Positions 26,594-36,596 are shown, counted from the first letter of the stretch. The stretch is DNA of 49,662 bases from CAMLIZ01 sp040758375 (GCA_040758375.1 JBFLWE010000037.1:1-49662), one strand, 5' to 3'. Numbers and translations: made by a program. Notes: a model not told the origin generated them from the sequence alone.

Positions 26594-27397
26594 TCAGCAC
26601 CGCCGGTGGCTCAACGCGGGCAGCTGGCGGCGCACTTCGTCGATGCGCTCGCGCCGCATCTCGGCCATCGCCACGCCTTCACCCTCGGCACACACCGCCA
26701 GCACCTCGCCCCAGGGGTCGACCACCATGCTGTGGCCCCAGGTGCGGCGGCCGTTCTCATGCCTGCCGCCTTGGGCGGCCGCGATCACGTAGCACTGGTT
26801 TTCCACCGCGCGCGCGCGCAGCAGCAGCTCCCAGTGCGCGCGGCCGGTCGTGTGGGTGAAGGCGGCCGGCACGCTGAGCAGGTCGCAGGGCGGGACCATC
26901 ATCGCGCGGTACAGCTCGGGAAAGCGCAGGTCGTAGCAGATCGAGAAGCCGGCGCGCCACCCGCCCAGCTGCGCCGTCACCGGCTGCTCGCCGGCCTGCA
27001 GCACGCGGCCTTCGTCGTAGTCCTCGCCCGCGTCGTTGCGGTAGCGGAACAGGTGCAGCTTGTCGTAGCGCGCCACCAGGCGGCCGTCGGGCCCCATCAC
27101 GCAGCAGCTGTTGCGCACGCGCGCCGCGTCGCCGCAGCGCATGGGCAGCGTGCCGCCGATGATCCACAGCCCATGGGCGCGGGCCTGCTCGGCCAGGAAC
27201 TGCTGGATCGGCCCGCCGCCGTCGTCTTCGGCCAGCGCGAGCTTGTCGCGGTCGTCATGGCCCATGAAGCAGAAGTACTCGGGCAGCGCCACCAGCTGCG
27301 CGCCCGCCTCGACGGCCTGTGCGATCAGCCGGGCGGCGCTGGCCAGGTTGCGCTGCACGTCGGGCGTGGACACCATCTGCAAGGCGGCGACCTTCAT
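26594..27397 (-). CDS. carbon-nitrogen hydrolase (Nit/deaminated glutathione amidase type)
   Basis: A 267-aa nitrilase-superfamily amidase with the triad Glu40 (ALPEYFC), Lys113 (YDKLHLF) and Cys154 (ICYDLRFPELYR). These motifs and the length match the Nit1/YbeM branch, which clears deaminated glutathione. Cytoplasmic. It follows yhdP by 13 bp on the same strand, the order commonly seen in betaproteobacteria, and is probably cotranscribed with it. It converges on the fructokinase gene. Confidence 0.9.
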   Translation of the reverse strand: MKVAALQMVSTPDVQRNLASAARLIAQAVEAGAQLVALPEYFCFMGHDDRDKLALAEDDGGGPIQQFLAEQARAHGLWIIGGTLPMRCGDAARVRNSCCVMGPDGRLVARYDKLHLFRYRNDAGEDYDEGRVLQAGEQPVTAQLGGWRAGFSICYDLRFPELYRAMMVPPCDLLSVPAAFTHTTGRAHWELLLRARAVENQCYVIAAAQGGRHENGRRTWGHSMVVDPWGEVLAVCAEGEGVAMAEMRRERIDEVRRQLPALSHRRC

Positions 27398-27410
27398 CGG
27401 CGTGTTCCTT

Positions 27411-30400
27411 CTATCGCGTGGCCGGCGGGGCTGCGGGCGGCGGCGTGGCCGCCACGGTGGGAGCGCTGTCCACGTTGGGCAGCGGGTCGGTGGGCTTGCG
27501 CTCCACGCGCTCGACCTTGGGGTCGTCCCAGGGGCCGGTGACGCGGAACTCGCGCGTGCTGGCCTGCATCAGCGGCTTGCGCAGGAACATCTGCGCGAGA
27601 AAGGTGCCCAGCCCGATCGCCGGGTTGATCGCCGCATAGGCCAGCGAGGCCGTGCCGGCGTTGATCTCGGGCACCACGAACACGCGCAGGTCCTGCGTCT
27701 CGGCGGCGATGCTGGCCCGGCCCTCCATCAGCACCACGGCCTGCACGCCGCGCATGCGCAGGTTGTTGGTGCTGGCCACGCCCTCTTGGATCTGCACGTC
27801 GCCGCTGGCGTTGTCGAAGGCGAAGCCGTCCTCGAACAGGTCGCGGAAGTCGAGCACCAGCCGCCGCGGCAGCGACTGCAGGCTCAGCACGCTCAGCAGC
27901 CGCGCCGCCCCGGTGCCCGCCTTGAGGAACTGGCCCTTGTCGAGCGTCAGGTTGAGCTGGCCGCTCAAGGAGGGATAGTCCAGCGCCATCGGCGAGCCGG
28001 CCCATGCCACCTGGCCCTGCAAGCGGCCCTTGCCGCCCTTGAGCGCGCCGGGCGTGCCCAGGCGCTGCAGCAGCGCACCGGCGTCGGCCACGTCGAGCTT
28101 GAAGTCCAGCACCATGCGCCGCCTGGCGTCGGCGGCACCCGACGGCCCCCAGCGGCCGCTGGCCTGCAGGCGCGCGTCGGCGTTGGCGAGGTTCAACTTG
28201 GCCAGCTGCCAGACGCGCGCACCGCCTTCGCCCAGGTTGACCGCCTCCACCTCCAGGCGACCGAGCCGCTTGCCGCGCAGTTCGAAGTCTTCGACCACGA
28301 TGTCCAGCGCCGGTACGCTCGAAGGCGCCTGCTCGAGCAGGTCTTCCACCGACGCTTCGTCCGTGCGCGGCAGCGCCAGGCGTGACAGCCGCGCCTGCAC
28401 GCGCCCGGCGCTGGCGGCCGTGGGCGCGCGCACTTCCACATCACCGGCAAGCTGGGCCGCCACCACATTGACATGCCAGCCGGGATCGGCCCCGCGCAGC
28501 GCCGACAGCGTGGCCACTACCTGGTCGAGCCGGCGCCCGCCCAGGCGCAACTCCTTGGCCTGCAACGCAATGCGCTCCGGCACATAGCCGCCGCCGGCGG
28601 CGCCCACCGCCTGGCCGTTGGCGAACCAGCGCGCGACGAGCAGCCGCCAGGCGTCCGCGTCGAACACGCCCAGGTTGAGCCGGGCCACGCCGCCGGCCAC
28701 CGGCGCGGGTAGCGGCTCGCCCAAGGCCAGCGCGCTGCCCAGCACCTTGGGCTCGTCCTGCGACACGTCGCGCTGGTAGTGCGCCTGCAGCACCTGGCCC
28801 AGCTCCACGCGCAACTGGTCGCGCTGCACGTCCTGCTGATTCCGCTGCGTCTGCACGCGCAAGGGCAGCGGCGTTTCGGCACTCTTGCGCAGCGGCGCCG
28901 GCAGGTCCAGGGCCAGGCCGGTGAGCGGGCTGGTGATCGCGATCTCCGAGCGCCCGCCGTCCAGGCCCACCGCCACGCGATAGGGCGTCTGCCCGCTGAA
29001 CGAAGCGGCCATGCGCGCCAGCCAGGGCAGCTCGGCGGCGCGCCGCAGGCCTTCGGCCGTGGCGGTACCGCTGGCGGTCACGCGCGTGCTGCCGTCGGCC
29101 AGCGTGCCGCCTTCCAGCGTGGTGTCGCCGCCCAGGGCGCGTGCGCTCACGCCGCGCAGGTTGAAGCCCTTGTGCGTGAAGTCGATGCGCCCCCTGGCCT
29201 GCGCCAGCCCCGGGATGTCGGGACGCAGCCGCAGCTCGTTGCCCTGCAGCGCCACCGAGCCCTTCACGGTCGAGTGCGACAGGTCGTCCAGCGGCAACTC
29301 CAGCGCCAGCTTCAGGTCGGCGGCACCCGCTGCGCCGGCGCCCGCCAGGCCCTGCTCCAGCCAAGCGCCCACCGGCGAGGTGTTCACATAGCGCAGCAGG
29401 TCCGCCAGCGGACCGCGGCCCTGCCCCTCGATCAGCAGCGTGGGCTTGTGGCCCAGGTCGGCGATGCGCCCCTGCACCTGCGTCAGCCCATAACCGAACA
29501 CCCGCGCCTGCCCGCCGCGGATCTCCATCGAGCTGCGCTCGAACACCAGCTCCGCCGAGGTCTGCGTGAATGCCGGCCACGCGGAGGCCGCTTCACCCTC
29601 CGGCGGCACATAGGCGAACTCCACGCCAGACACATGACCGGCAATGCGGAACTCACCCTCGCGCGCGCTGTGGAACGGGAACTGCCACAGGTCCCCCTTC
29701 ACCTTGAACTCGGCGTCCTCGACCTGGCCGCTGCGCACTGCGGCGGCCACGTACTGTCGCGTGCCGGCCGGGATGCTCAACGGCAGGTAGCGCGCCACGC
29801 TGGTGGCCTCGCCGCGCGACAGCTGCCCGCTCATTTCCAGCAGCCCCGGGAAGCGGCCACCAACGCCGAAGCCGCTGCCGGCGCCGGTGCGCCAGGTGGC
29901 CTGTAGCGTGCCCTCGGCATCGGCGTTTGCGAAGCGCACATCGCGCAGCTTCAGCTCGATCGCGGGCAGCGCGCCGGGCGTGCCCCGGCGCGCCGGCGCG
30001 ATGCGCCAGGCCAGCTGGGCCTGCAAGCGCTGCAGCGGCAGCACCGGATCTTCGAACACGCCGGGGAATTCCAGCGCGCCGTCTTCCAGCGCCAACGTCG
30101 CCTCGCCGCCGCTTTCGTTGGCGCGCAGGTCGATCTGCGCGTTGCGCAGGCCCGGCCGGCCCACGGCCTCGGGCTGCGGCGCCGCTGCGGAAGCCAGGCT
30201 CAGGCCGAGGAACCGGGCCTTCACCTGGTAGTGCGTGGGCGCATCCAGCGGCCCGTTCCAGCGCGCGGCCACGGCTTGCACTTCGCCTTGCGGCTGCAGC
30301 TGCGCCAGCAGCGCGCGCACCGCCTGGCCCAGCGGCAGGCGCTCGGCGATGTCGGCGGTCAGCTGCAGGTCCAGGCGATCGGCGCCGAACTCGCCACCGG

Positions 30401-31523
30401 TCACCGGTGCTGCGGGCTGGTCTTGCCGCTGCGTCCAGGCGGCGTAGAGCTTGCCGCGAGGCCAGCTGCGCCCGTCGTCCATCGTGAAGCCGAAGTTCTC
30501 GGCCGAAAGATGCATGCCCTGGTCGTCACGGCGCGCGACGAGCCGGCCCTGCACCTGTTGCAACGCCAGCGGCTGCAGCGCAGCCCCCAGCTTCAGCGCC
30601 ACCGCGTTCAGGGCCACGTCCACCGTGACGCCGCGCGGCTCGCCCTTTTCCAGGTCGAACCAGGCGCGCAGCGCGCCTTCGCCTTCGCTCAGCTCGAACG
30701 GCAGCTGCACATGGCGGCGCAGGTGGTGCAGGTCCACCTGCGGCAGGTCGGCATGGGCGGTCCCGCTCCAGCGCCGCCAGTTGCCGCTGGCGGCCAGCAG
30801 CGGCTGGCTGAAGCGGCCCTGCAGCGAGAAGCGCCGGCCCCACTCGGCCGGCGGCGTGGCGTCGAGCCGGATCGCGTGGCGCTTCAGGCCGTTGCGCACC
30901 ACCAGGTCCACGTCGGTCAGCTCCAGCGGGGGCGCCTGCAGGCGCTCGTCGGTCCAGCGCACGCTGCCGTGCCGGATCACGAACTCGTGCTGCTCGAAGA
31001 ACCAGTCGGCGGCCGCATCGCTGCCTTCGCCTGCAGCGCCTTGCATCGGCAGGCCGGCCACGAACACCCGCCCCTGCGCGTCGCGCCGCACATCGAGGTG
31101 CGCACCCTCGATCAGCAACTGCTCGAAGCGCAGCGAAAAAGCCAGCAAGGAGCGCGGCGACACAGCCGCGGCCACCTGCGGCAGCTTCAAGGCCTCACGC
31201 CCTTGCGCATCGACCAGCGCCACGTCGGTCAGCTTCAACGCCGGCACCCAGCCGCGCGACTGCACCTCGATGCGCCCGATGCGCACCGGCACCCCCAGCG
31301 CCTTGGAGGCCTGCTGCTGGATCTGGGGACGCCACTCGTCGAGGTGGGGCAAAATCCCCCAGTGCAGAGTCAGCCAAGCCGCCAGCAATAAGCTCCAGGC
31401 CACCAGCACCAACCAGAGCCCGACGCGCGCGACCGCGCGCCAATCGACCACCCGGCGTGACATATGCCGCAGCTCGAAGCGCTCGAAGGAAGGGGGAGCC
31501 GTGTCAGGCGAGGATGAAGGCAT
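27411..31523 (-). CDS. yhdP: YhdP family AsmA-like inter-membrane lipid transport protein
   Basis: A 1370-aa protein with one N-terminal membrane helix (about 31-53, VGLWLVLVAWSLLLAAWLTL) and a very long periplasmic region of repeating beta-strand units. The C-terminus has LSYAAINPAIGLGTFLAQMFLRKPLMQASTREFRVTG-like sequence shared with YhdP, where DUF3971 and AsmA-like regions form a groove for phospholipid. Known family role: moving phospholipid between inner and outer membrane. The length is at the upper end of the family (about 1270-1400). A start at Met20 (MSRRVVDWR) is possible and would shorten the cytoplasmic tail. It is divergent from glnE. Confidence 0.88.
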   Translation of the reverse strand: MPSSSPDTAPPSFERFELRHMSRRVVDWRAVARVGLWLVLVAWSLLLAAWLTLHWGILPHLDEWRPQIQQQASKALGVPVRIGRIEVQSRGWVPALKLTDVALVDAQGREALKLPQVAAAVSPRSLLAFSLRFEQLLIEGAHLDVRRDAQGRVFVAGLPMQGAAGEGSDAAADWFFEQHEFVIRHGSVRWTDERLQAPPLELTDVDLVVRNGLKRHAIRLDATPPAEWGRRFSLQGRFSQPLLAASGNWRRWSGTAHADLPQVDLHHLRRHVQLPFELSEGEGALRAWFDLEKGEPRGVTVDVALNAVALKLGAALQPLALQQVQGRLVARRDDQGMHLSAENFGFTMDDGRSWPRGKLYAAWTQRQDQPAAPVTGGEFGADRLDLQLTADIAERLPLGQAVRALLAQLQPQGEVQAVAARWNGPLDAPTHYQVKARFLGLSLASAAAPQPEAVGRPGLRNAQIDLRANESGGEATLALEDGALEFPGVFEDPVLPLQRLQAQLAWRIAPARRGTPGALPAIELKLRDVRFANADAEGTLQATWRTGAGSGFGVGGRFPGLLEMSGQLSRGEATSVARYLPLSIPAGTRQYVAAAVRSGQVEDAEFKVKGDLWQFPFHSAREGEFRIAGHVSGVEFAYVPPEGEAASAWPAFTQTSAELVFERSSMEIRGGQARVFGYGLTQVQGRIADLGHKPTLLIEGQGRGPLADLLRYVNTSPVGAWLEQGLAGAGAAGAADLKLALELPLDDLSHSTVKGSVALQGNELRLRPDIPGLAQARGRIDFTHKGFNLRGVSARALGGDTTLEGGTLADGSTRVTASGTATAEGLRRAAELPWLARMAASFSGQTPYRVAVGLDGGRSEIAITSPLTGLALDLPAPLRKSAETPLPLRVQTQRNQQDVQRDQLRVELGQVLQAHYQRDVSQDEPKVLGSALALGEPLPAPVAGGVARLNLGVFDADAWRLLVARWFANGQAVGAAGGGYVPERIALQAKELRLGGRRLDQVVATLSALRGADPGWHVNVVAAQLAGDVEVRAPTAASAGRVQARLSRLALPRTDEASVEDLLEQAPSSVPALDIVVEDFELRGKRLGRLEVEAVNLGEGGARVWQLAKLNLANADARLQASGRWGPSGAADARRRMVLDFKLDVADAGALLQRLGTPGALKGGKGRLQGQVAWAGSPMALDYPSLSGQLNLTLDKGQFLKAGTGAARLLSVLSLQSLPRRLVLDFRDLFEDGFAFDNASGDVQIQEGVASTNNLRMRGVQAVVLMEGRASIAAETQDLRVFVVPEINAGTASLAYAAINPAIGLGTFLAQMFLRKPLMQASTREFRVTGPWDDPKVERVERKPTDPLPNVDSAPTVAATPPPAAPPATR

Positions 31524-31629
31524 CAGGATGTTGGGACGCCGGCCTCAAACCGGCACCGCGGCGCCCGCGTGTGCGGTGCCCTCGATGACGACGTGCACGG
31601 CACGGTGAGTGGGAATTATCAAGCACTGC

Positions 31630-34431
31630 ATGGGCTCACACAGCAGCAACGCACTGCCTGCGGCAGCGGCCGACTCCGAAGCGGATGGGGCTGCGCCGCC
31701 GGGCCTGCACCCGACGGCACCGGCAGCGTCCTTCGCCGGCGCCGAGCACAGCCGTTTCGTGCAGCGCGTGCGGCGCCGCTACGCGGCGGAGCTGGCGCTG
31801 CTGCCCGAGGGGCTGCCCGGCGCGCAGCAGATCGAAGCGCTGATCGCGCGCCTGCAGCAAGACGGCCGGGCGCTGCCCTCGGCGCTGCGCGTGGCGCGGC
31901 AGGTGGTGCTCGAACGCCTGGCCGTGCTGGACATCGAGCAGGCCGCGGCGCTGCACGACGTGTGCGGCGCGATGACCGCGCTGGCCGAGGTGACGCTGGA
32001 GCAGGCGCTGGCCGCCGCCCGGGCCGAGGCAGACGCACGCCACGGCGCCCCGCTCGACGCCCAGGGCCAGCGCATCGATTTCTGGATCGTCGGCATGGGC
32101 AAGCTGGGCGCACGCGAGCTCAACGTGTCGTCCGACATCGACCTGATCTATGTGTACGAGGAAGAGGGGCATACGTCCGGGCCGGAGCCGATTTCCGCAC
32201 ACGAATATTTCTCCAAGGTTGCGCGCAGGCTTTACGCCCTGATCGGTGAGACCACCGACGACGGCTTGGTGTTCCGCGTCGACCTGGCCTTGCGCCCCAA
32301 CGGCAACTCCGGCCCGCCGGTGGTGAGCCTGGCGATGCTGGAGGAGTACTTCCAGGTCCAGGGCCGTGAGTGGGAGCGCTTTGCGTGGCTCAAGAGCCGC
32401 GTGGTGGCGCCGCGCAGCGCGGTGCAAAGCGGCCGGGCCCTGGCGCTGCGCTCGCTGGTCACGCCCTTCGTCTACCGGCGCTACCTCGACTACGGCGTGT
32501 TCGAGGGCCTGCGCCAGCTGCATCGCAAGATCCGCGAGGAAGCGCAACGCCGCGCCGCCGGCCGGCCCGAGCGCGCCAACGACGTGAAACTGTCGCGCGG
32601 CGGCATCCGCGAGATCGAGTTCATCGTGCAGCTGCTGCTGGTCGTGCGCGGCGGCCAGTTTCCCGAGATCCGCACCCGCTCCACGCTCAAGGGCCTGGAG
32701 CGCCTGGTGGCGCACGGGTTGATGAAGGCGGCCACCGCCGCCCGCCTGGCCGAGGCCTACAGCTTCCTGCGCTGCGTCGAGCACCGCATCCAGTACCTCG
32801 ACGACCAGCAGACCCACCAGCTGCCCACGGCCGACGGCGACCTCGGCTGGATCGCGCGCAGCCTGCACCTGGCATGCAACGCGGACGCCTGCGAGCTGCT
32901 GGACAAGCTGTGCGACATCCGCGAGTTCGTCGCAACCGAGTTCGACGCGCTGCTGCACGACGGCCAGGCGCCCACGCCCGCCAACGGCAAGAGCAGCTGC
33001 CGCAGCTGCAACGGCCCGCCGCTGCCGATCGACAGCGAGACCTTCATCGAACGCCTGCCGCCCGAGCTGGGCCAGCGCGTGCGCGCCTGGTGCCAGCAGC
33101 CGCGCATCCAGCGCCTGCGCGACGACAGCAAGATCCGGCTGGCCAAGCTGATGAAGCGCGTGGCCGAATGCGTGGGCTGTGGCGACTGCCCGATGGACGC
33201 GGCGCTGCGCTTCATCGACTGGGTGGAGCCACTGCTGCGCCGCGAAAGCTACCTCGCGCTGCTGGTCGAGCGCCACGAAGTGCTGCGCCGGCTGCTGCGC
33301 CTGCTGGGCCTGGCACGCTGGCCGATGCGCTACCTGATGCTGCACCCCGGCGTGATCGACGAGCTGGCCGACGAGCGCCTGGTGCACAGCCGCTTCGAGC
33401 GCGAGAGCTTCATCGCCGACCTGCAGGCGCGCCACGCCGCCTGGCAGCGCGCCGGCGAGGCCGACGAGGAATCGCTGCTCGACACCCTGCGCCGCGCCCA
33501 CCATGCCGAGGTGTTCCGCACGCTGGTACGCGACGTCGAGGGCCACATCACGGTGGAGCAGGTGGCCGATGACCTGTCGGCGCTGGCCGACGCGCTGCTC
33601 GACTGCACGCTGCGCTGGTGCTGGCAGCGCTTGAAGGCGCACCACCGCGACGCGCCGCGCTTCGCCGTCATCGCCTACGGCAAGCTGGGCGGCAAGGAGC
33701 TGGGCTACGGCAGCGACCTGGACCTGGTGTTCCTCTACGACGACGACGATGAGCGCGCACCCGAGGTGTACGGTGCCTTCGTGCGCAAGCTGATCCCCTG
33801 GCTCACGCTACGCACCTCGGCCGGCGAGCTGTTCGACATCGACACCGCCTTGCGCCCCAACGGCAACTCCGGCCTGCTGGTGACCTCGCTCGATTCGTTC
33901 GAGAAGTACCAGGTCGGCCGCGGCAGCAACACCGCATGGACCTGGGAACACCAGGCCATCACGCGCGCCCGCTTCTGCGCCGGCCTGCCCGAACTGGCCG
34001 ATCGCTTCGAGCAGGTGCGCCGCGCCGTGCTGTGCGCCCCGCGCGACGCCGACGCGCTGCGCGACGAGATCCGCGCGATGCGCGAAAAGGTGCGTGCGGC
34101 ACGGCCGGTGCCCGAGGGCCGGTTCGACGTGAAGCACAGCCCCGGCGGCATGATGGACGCCGAGTTCGCAGTGCAGATGCTGGTGCTCTCGCGCTCGGCC
34201 TCGCATCCCGAGCTGCAGGACAACGTGGGCAACATCGCCTTGCTGTGCCGCGCGGAAGCCGCGGGCCTGCTGCCGGCCGGCGTGGGCAGCGCCGCGGCGG
34301 ACGCCTACCGCGAGCTGCGCCGCGCCCAGCACCGCGCGCGCCTGGACGAGCAGCCCACGCAGTTCGCGCCCGACACGCTGGCGGCCCAGCGCGACGCCGT
34401 GCTCGCGCTGTGGCGCGCGGTCTTTGGCTGA
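31630..34431 (+). CDS. glnE: bifunctional glutamine synthetase adenylyltransferase/adenylyl-removing enzyme
   Basis: A 933-aa cytoplasmic enzyme that adenylylates and deadenylylates glutamine synthetase under PII control. Two nucleotidyltransferase domains are intact: IVGMGKLGARELNVSSDIDL near residue 155 (adenylyl removal) and IAYGKLGGKELGYGSDLDLV near residue 681 (adenylyl transfer), each with the metal-binding DxD. The Ser/Cys-rich insertion NGKSSCRSCNGPP near 460 is unusual and may be a small metal site. ATG 31630 was preferred to GTG 31609; neither has a clear ribosome binding site. It is divergent from yhdP. Confidence 0.93.
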   Translation: MGSHSSNALPAAAADSEADGAAPPGLHPTAPAASFAGAEHSRFVQRVRRRYAAELALLPEGLPGAQQIEALIARLQQDGRALPSALRVARQVVLERLAVLDIEQAAALHDVCGAMTALAEVTLEQALAAARAEADARHGAPLDAQGQRIDFWIVGMGKLGARELNVSSDIDLIYVYEEEGHTSGPEPISAHEYFSKVARRLYALIGETTDDGLVFRVDLALRPNGNSGPPVVSLAMLEEYFQVQGREWERFAWLKSRVVAPRSAVQSGRALALRSLVTPFVYRRYLDYGVFEGLRQLHRKIREEAQRRAAGRPERANDVKLSRGGIREIEFIVQLLLVVRGGQFPEIRTRSTLKGLERLVAHGLMKAATAARLAEAYSFLRCVEHRIQYLDDQQTHQLPTADGDLGWIARSLHLACNADACELLDKLCDIREFVATEFDALLHDGQAPTPANGKSSCRSCNGPPLPIDSETFIERLPPELGQRVRAWCQQPRIQRLRDDSKIRLAKLMKRVAECVGCGDCPMDAALRFIDWVEPLLRRESYLALLVERHEVLRRLLRLLGLARWPMRYLMLHPGVIDELADERLVHSRFERESFIADLQARHAAWQRAGEADEESLLDTLRRAHHAEVFRTLVRDVEGHITVEQVADDLSALADALLDCTLRWCWQRLKAHHRDAPRFAVIAYGKLGGKELGYGSDLDLVFLYDDDDERAPEVYGAFVRKLIPWLTLRTSAGELFDIDTALRPNGNSGLLVTSLDSFEKYQVGRGSNTAWTWEHQAITRARFCAGLPELADRFEQVRRAVLCAPRDADALRDEIRAMREKVRAARPVPEGRFDVKHSPGGMMDAEFAVQMLVLSRSASHPELQDNVGNIALLCRAEAAGLLPAGVGSAAADAYRELRRAQHRARLDEQPTQFAPDTLAAQRDAVLALWRAVFG

Positions 34432-34462
34432 GCAGTGCCCGCCGCTGGCACCCGGTGGCCCA

Positions 34463-34487
34463 CCAGGCCGGGTTGGCGCCGGCCTGG
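34463..34487 (+). terminator. hairpin between glnE and the EamA gene
   Basis: Perfect 9-bp stem CCAGGCCGG / CCGGCCTGG with a 7-nt loop, 31 nt after the glnE stop. No T-run follows, so termination would be incomplete at best. Confidence 0.4.
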
Positions 34488-34512
34488 CCCCGACCCGACC
34501 GACGCTGAACCG

Positions 34513-35409
34513 ATGACCGAACGCAAGACCCACCTGGATACCGTGGCCGTCGCCTCCTTGCTGTTGTGCTGTGCGCTCTGGGGACTGAACCAGGTGGCGG
34601 CCAAGGTGGCGCTGGCCGAGATACCGCCGCTGCTGCAGGCGGGGGCGCGCTCGGTGGTGGCAGCGCTGCTCGTCGCGCTGTGGGCGCGGCTGCGCGGCAT
34701 CGGGCTGTTCGCGCGCGATGGCACCGGCTGGGCCGGCCTGGCCGCGGGGGCCTTGTTCGCCGCCGAGTTCGCCTGCATCTTCATCGGCCTGCAGTTCACC
34801 ACGGCCTCGCGCATGGTGGTGTTCATCTACCTATCGCCCTTCGTGGTGGCGCTGGGCATGCATTTCATCGCCCACAACGAGCGCCTGCACCCGGGCCAGT
34901 GGCTGGGCCTGGCGGCCGCGTTCAGCGGGGTGGCCTGGGCCTTCGCCGAGGGCTTCACCCAGCCGGCCGCCGGGCCGCGCCAATGGATGGGCGACGCGTT
35001 GGGCGTGCTGGCCGCGGTGTTGTGGGCGGCCACCACGCTGGTGATCCGCGCCACCCGCCTCACCAGCGCGGTGCCGGAAAAGACCTTGCTCTACCAGCTC
35101 GGCATCTCGGGGGCGCTGCTCGGCGCTGCAGGCTGGGCCGCCGGCGAGCATTGGCCCGCGGCCCTGACCCCCGTCACCTGGGCGGCCTTCGGCTTCCAGG
35201 CGGTGATCGTCACCTTCGCGAGCTACCTGCTGTGGTTCTGGCTGGTGCGCCACTACCCGGCGACGCGGCTGGCTGCGTTCACGCTGCTGACGCCCATCTT
35301 CGGTCTGCTGGCCGGCGTCACGTTGCTGGGCGAGCCGCTGACCTTGCGGCTGATGGTGGCGCTGATCGCAGTGACCGGCGGGATTGCGCTGGTCAACCGC
35401 CGAGCTTGA
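34513..35409 (+). CDS. EamA/DMT family transporter
   Basis: A 298-aa inner-membrane protein with about ten helices in two EamA repeats. LCCALWGLNQVAAKVAL opens the first and GVLAAVLWAATTLVIRATR opens the second. Each repeat ends near a Pro/Gly-rich helix (YLSPFVVALGM; LTPIFGLLAGVTLLGEPLT). It is probably a metabolite exporter; the substrate cannot be read. The start at 34513 precedes the first helix by 11 residues. Its last 17 bp overlap the end of the convergent SMR gene. Confidence 0.9.
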   Translation: MTERKTHLDTVAVASLLLCCALWGLNQVAAKVALAEIPPLLQAGARSVVAALLVALWARLRGIGLFARDGTGWAGLAAGALFAAEFACIFIGLQFTTASRMVVFIYLSPFVVALGMHFIAHNERLHPGQWLGLAAAFSGVAWAFAEGFTQPAAGPRQWMGDALGVLAAVLWAATTLVIRATRLTSAVPEKTLLYQLGISGALLGAAGWAAGEHWPAALTPVTWAAFGFQAVIVTFASYLLWFWLVRHYPATRLAAFTLLTPIFGLLAGVTLLGEPLTLRLMVALIAVTGGIALVNRRA

Positions 35410-35719
35410 GCCCGACCAGGCCGATCGTGATGAGCGCAAGGCTGGCTGCCTTCAGCGGCGTCATCGCCTCGCCCAGTAACAGCACGCCCAGCACCGCCGT
35501 GCCCACGGCGCCGATGCCCGTCCACACGGCGTAGGCGGTGCTGATCGGCAGCTGCTTCACCGCCAAGCCGAGCAGCCCCACGCTGGCGATCATGGCGGCC
35601 ACGGTCAGCGCCGTAGGCCAAGGCCGGGTGAAACCGTCGGTGGTCTTCAGGCCCAGCGCCCAGCCCACCTCGAACAGGCCGGCGGCCAGCAGCAGCCACC
35701 AGGACAGGCCGGAGCCCAC
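35393..35719 (-). CDS. gdx: SMR family guanidinium exporter-type protein (Gdx/SugE-like)
   Basis: A 108-aa four-helix SMR protein. Glu17 (AAGLFEVGWALGLK) is the conserved substrate- and proton-binding residue. KTTDGFTRPWP, ISTAYAVWTGIGAVGTAVLG and LLLGE follow the SugE/Gdx pattern rather than EmrE, pointing to guanidinium efflux. The start is GTG at 35719, 4 bp after the diiron gene's stop, so the two are cotranscribed. No guanidine riboswitch lies before this operon's first gene that I can recognise. Substrate inferred from motif. Confidence 0.87.
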   Translation of the reverse strand: MGSGLSWWLLLAAGLFEVGWALGLKTTDGFTRPWPTALTVAAMIASVGLLGLAVKQLPISTAYAVWTGIGAVGTAVLGVLLLGEAMTPLKAASLALITIGLVGLKLGG

Positions 35720-35723
35720 ACCC

Positions 35724-36596
35724 TCAGGCGGGTTGCGCGCCGCCTTGCTGCGCGGCAGCGGCCAGCCGGGCGGCCATTTCCTTGCGGAAGCGGTTGAGCT
35801 CCTGCACGCTGGCGAAGCTGCGTTCCATCAGCAGGCTCATGTTGTGCAGGATGCGCTCGACCACCTTGTTCTCCCACACGGCGTCGAACTGGATCTGCTT
35901 GTCCAGCCACTTCTCCAGCCAGCTCGGGTCGGGCAGGCGGCTTTGCACGGTGTCGCGCGGGAACAGCCTTTCGTTCACGTGCAGGTTGGTCGGGTGCAGC
36001 GCCTGGGCCGTGCGGCGGGCGCTGGCCATCAGCACGCCCACCTTGGCGAAGGCCGCCTTGGCCTCGTCGCCGAACTTCTGCATCGCGCGCTTCATGTAGC
36101 GCAGGTAGGCGCCGCCATGGCGGGCTTCGTCGCGTGCCAGCGTCTCGTAAATCGCCTTGATCACCGGCTCGGTGTGCCACTCGGAAGCGCGGCGGTACCA
36201 GTGGTTCAGCCGGATCTCGCCGCAGAAGTGCAGCATCAGGGTTTCCAGCGCCGGGGCGGGGTCGAACTCGAAGCGCACCTCGTGCAGCTCGGCCTCGGTG
36301 GGCACCAGGTCGGGCCGGAAGCGGCGCAGGTACTCCATCAGCACCAGCGAGTGCTTTTGCTCCTCGAAGAACCAAACGCTCATGAACGCCGAAAAATCGC
36401 TGTCGTCGCGGTTGTCGCGCAGGAACATCTCGGTGGCCGGCAGCGCCGCCCACTCGGTGATGGCGTTCATCTTGATGGTCTGCGCCTGCTCCTCCGACAG
36501 CCGGCTGGCGTCGAACCGGTCCCAAGGAATGTCCTTGTCCATGTTCCAGCGCACGGCTTCGAGTTGCTTGAAGAGTTCAGGGTAGAGCATCATCAA
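35724..36596 (-). CDS. ferritin-like diiron protein (acyl-ACP desaturase-like)
   Basis: A 290-aa all-helical protein. The likely iron ligands are in EEQKHS (about residue 77) and DEARHGG (about 152), with additional Glu residues at WAALPATEMF and CGEIRLNHWYRR, the spacing of the ferritin-like fold. It resembles acyl-ACP desaturase/ferritin-like proteins common in betaproteobacteria. No signal peptide or membrane segment. It is the first gene of an operon with the SMR exporter; the two products have no obvious biochemical link. Met1, Met2 or Met3 could be the start. Enzymatic activity not predictable. Confidence 0.82.
   Translation of the reverse strand: MMMLYPELFKQLEAVRWNMDKDIPWDRFDASRLSEEQAQTIKMNAITEWAALPATEMFLRDNRDDSDFSAFMSVWFFEEQKHSLVLMEYLRRFRPDLVPTEAELHEVRFEFDPAPALETLMLHFCGEIRLNHWYRRASEWHTEPVIKAIYETLARDEARHGGAYLRYMKRAMQKFGDEAKAAFAKVGVLMASARRTAQALHPTNLHVNERLFPRDTVQSRLPDPSWLEKWLDKQIQFDAVWENKVVERILHNMSLLMERSFASVQELNRFRKEMAARLAAAAQQGGAQPA

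Noticed and set aside
31636..33645. 669-codon ORF antisense to glnE
   Set aside because: Same type of GC shadow; no signature, and glnE is intact.
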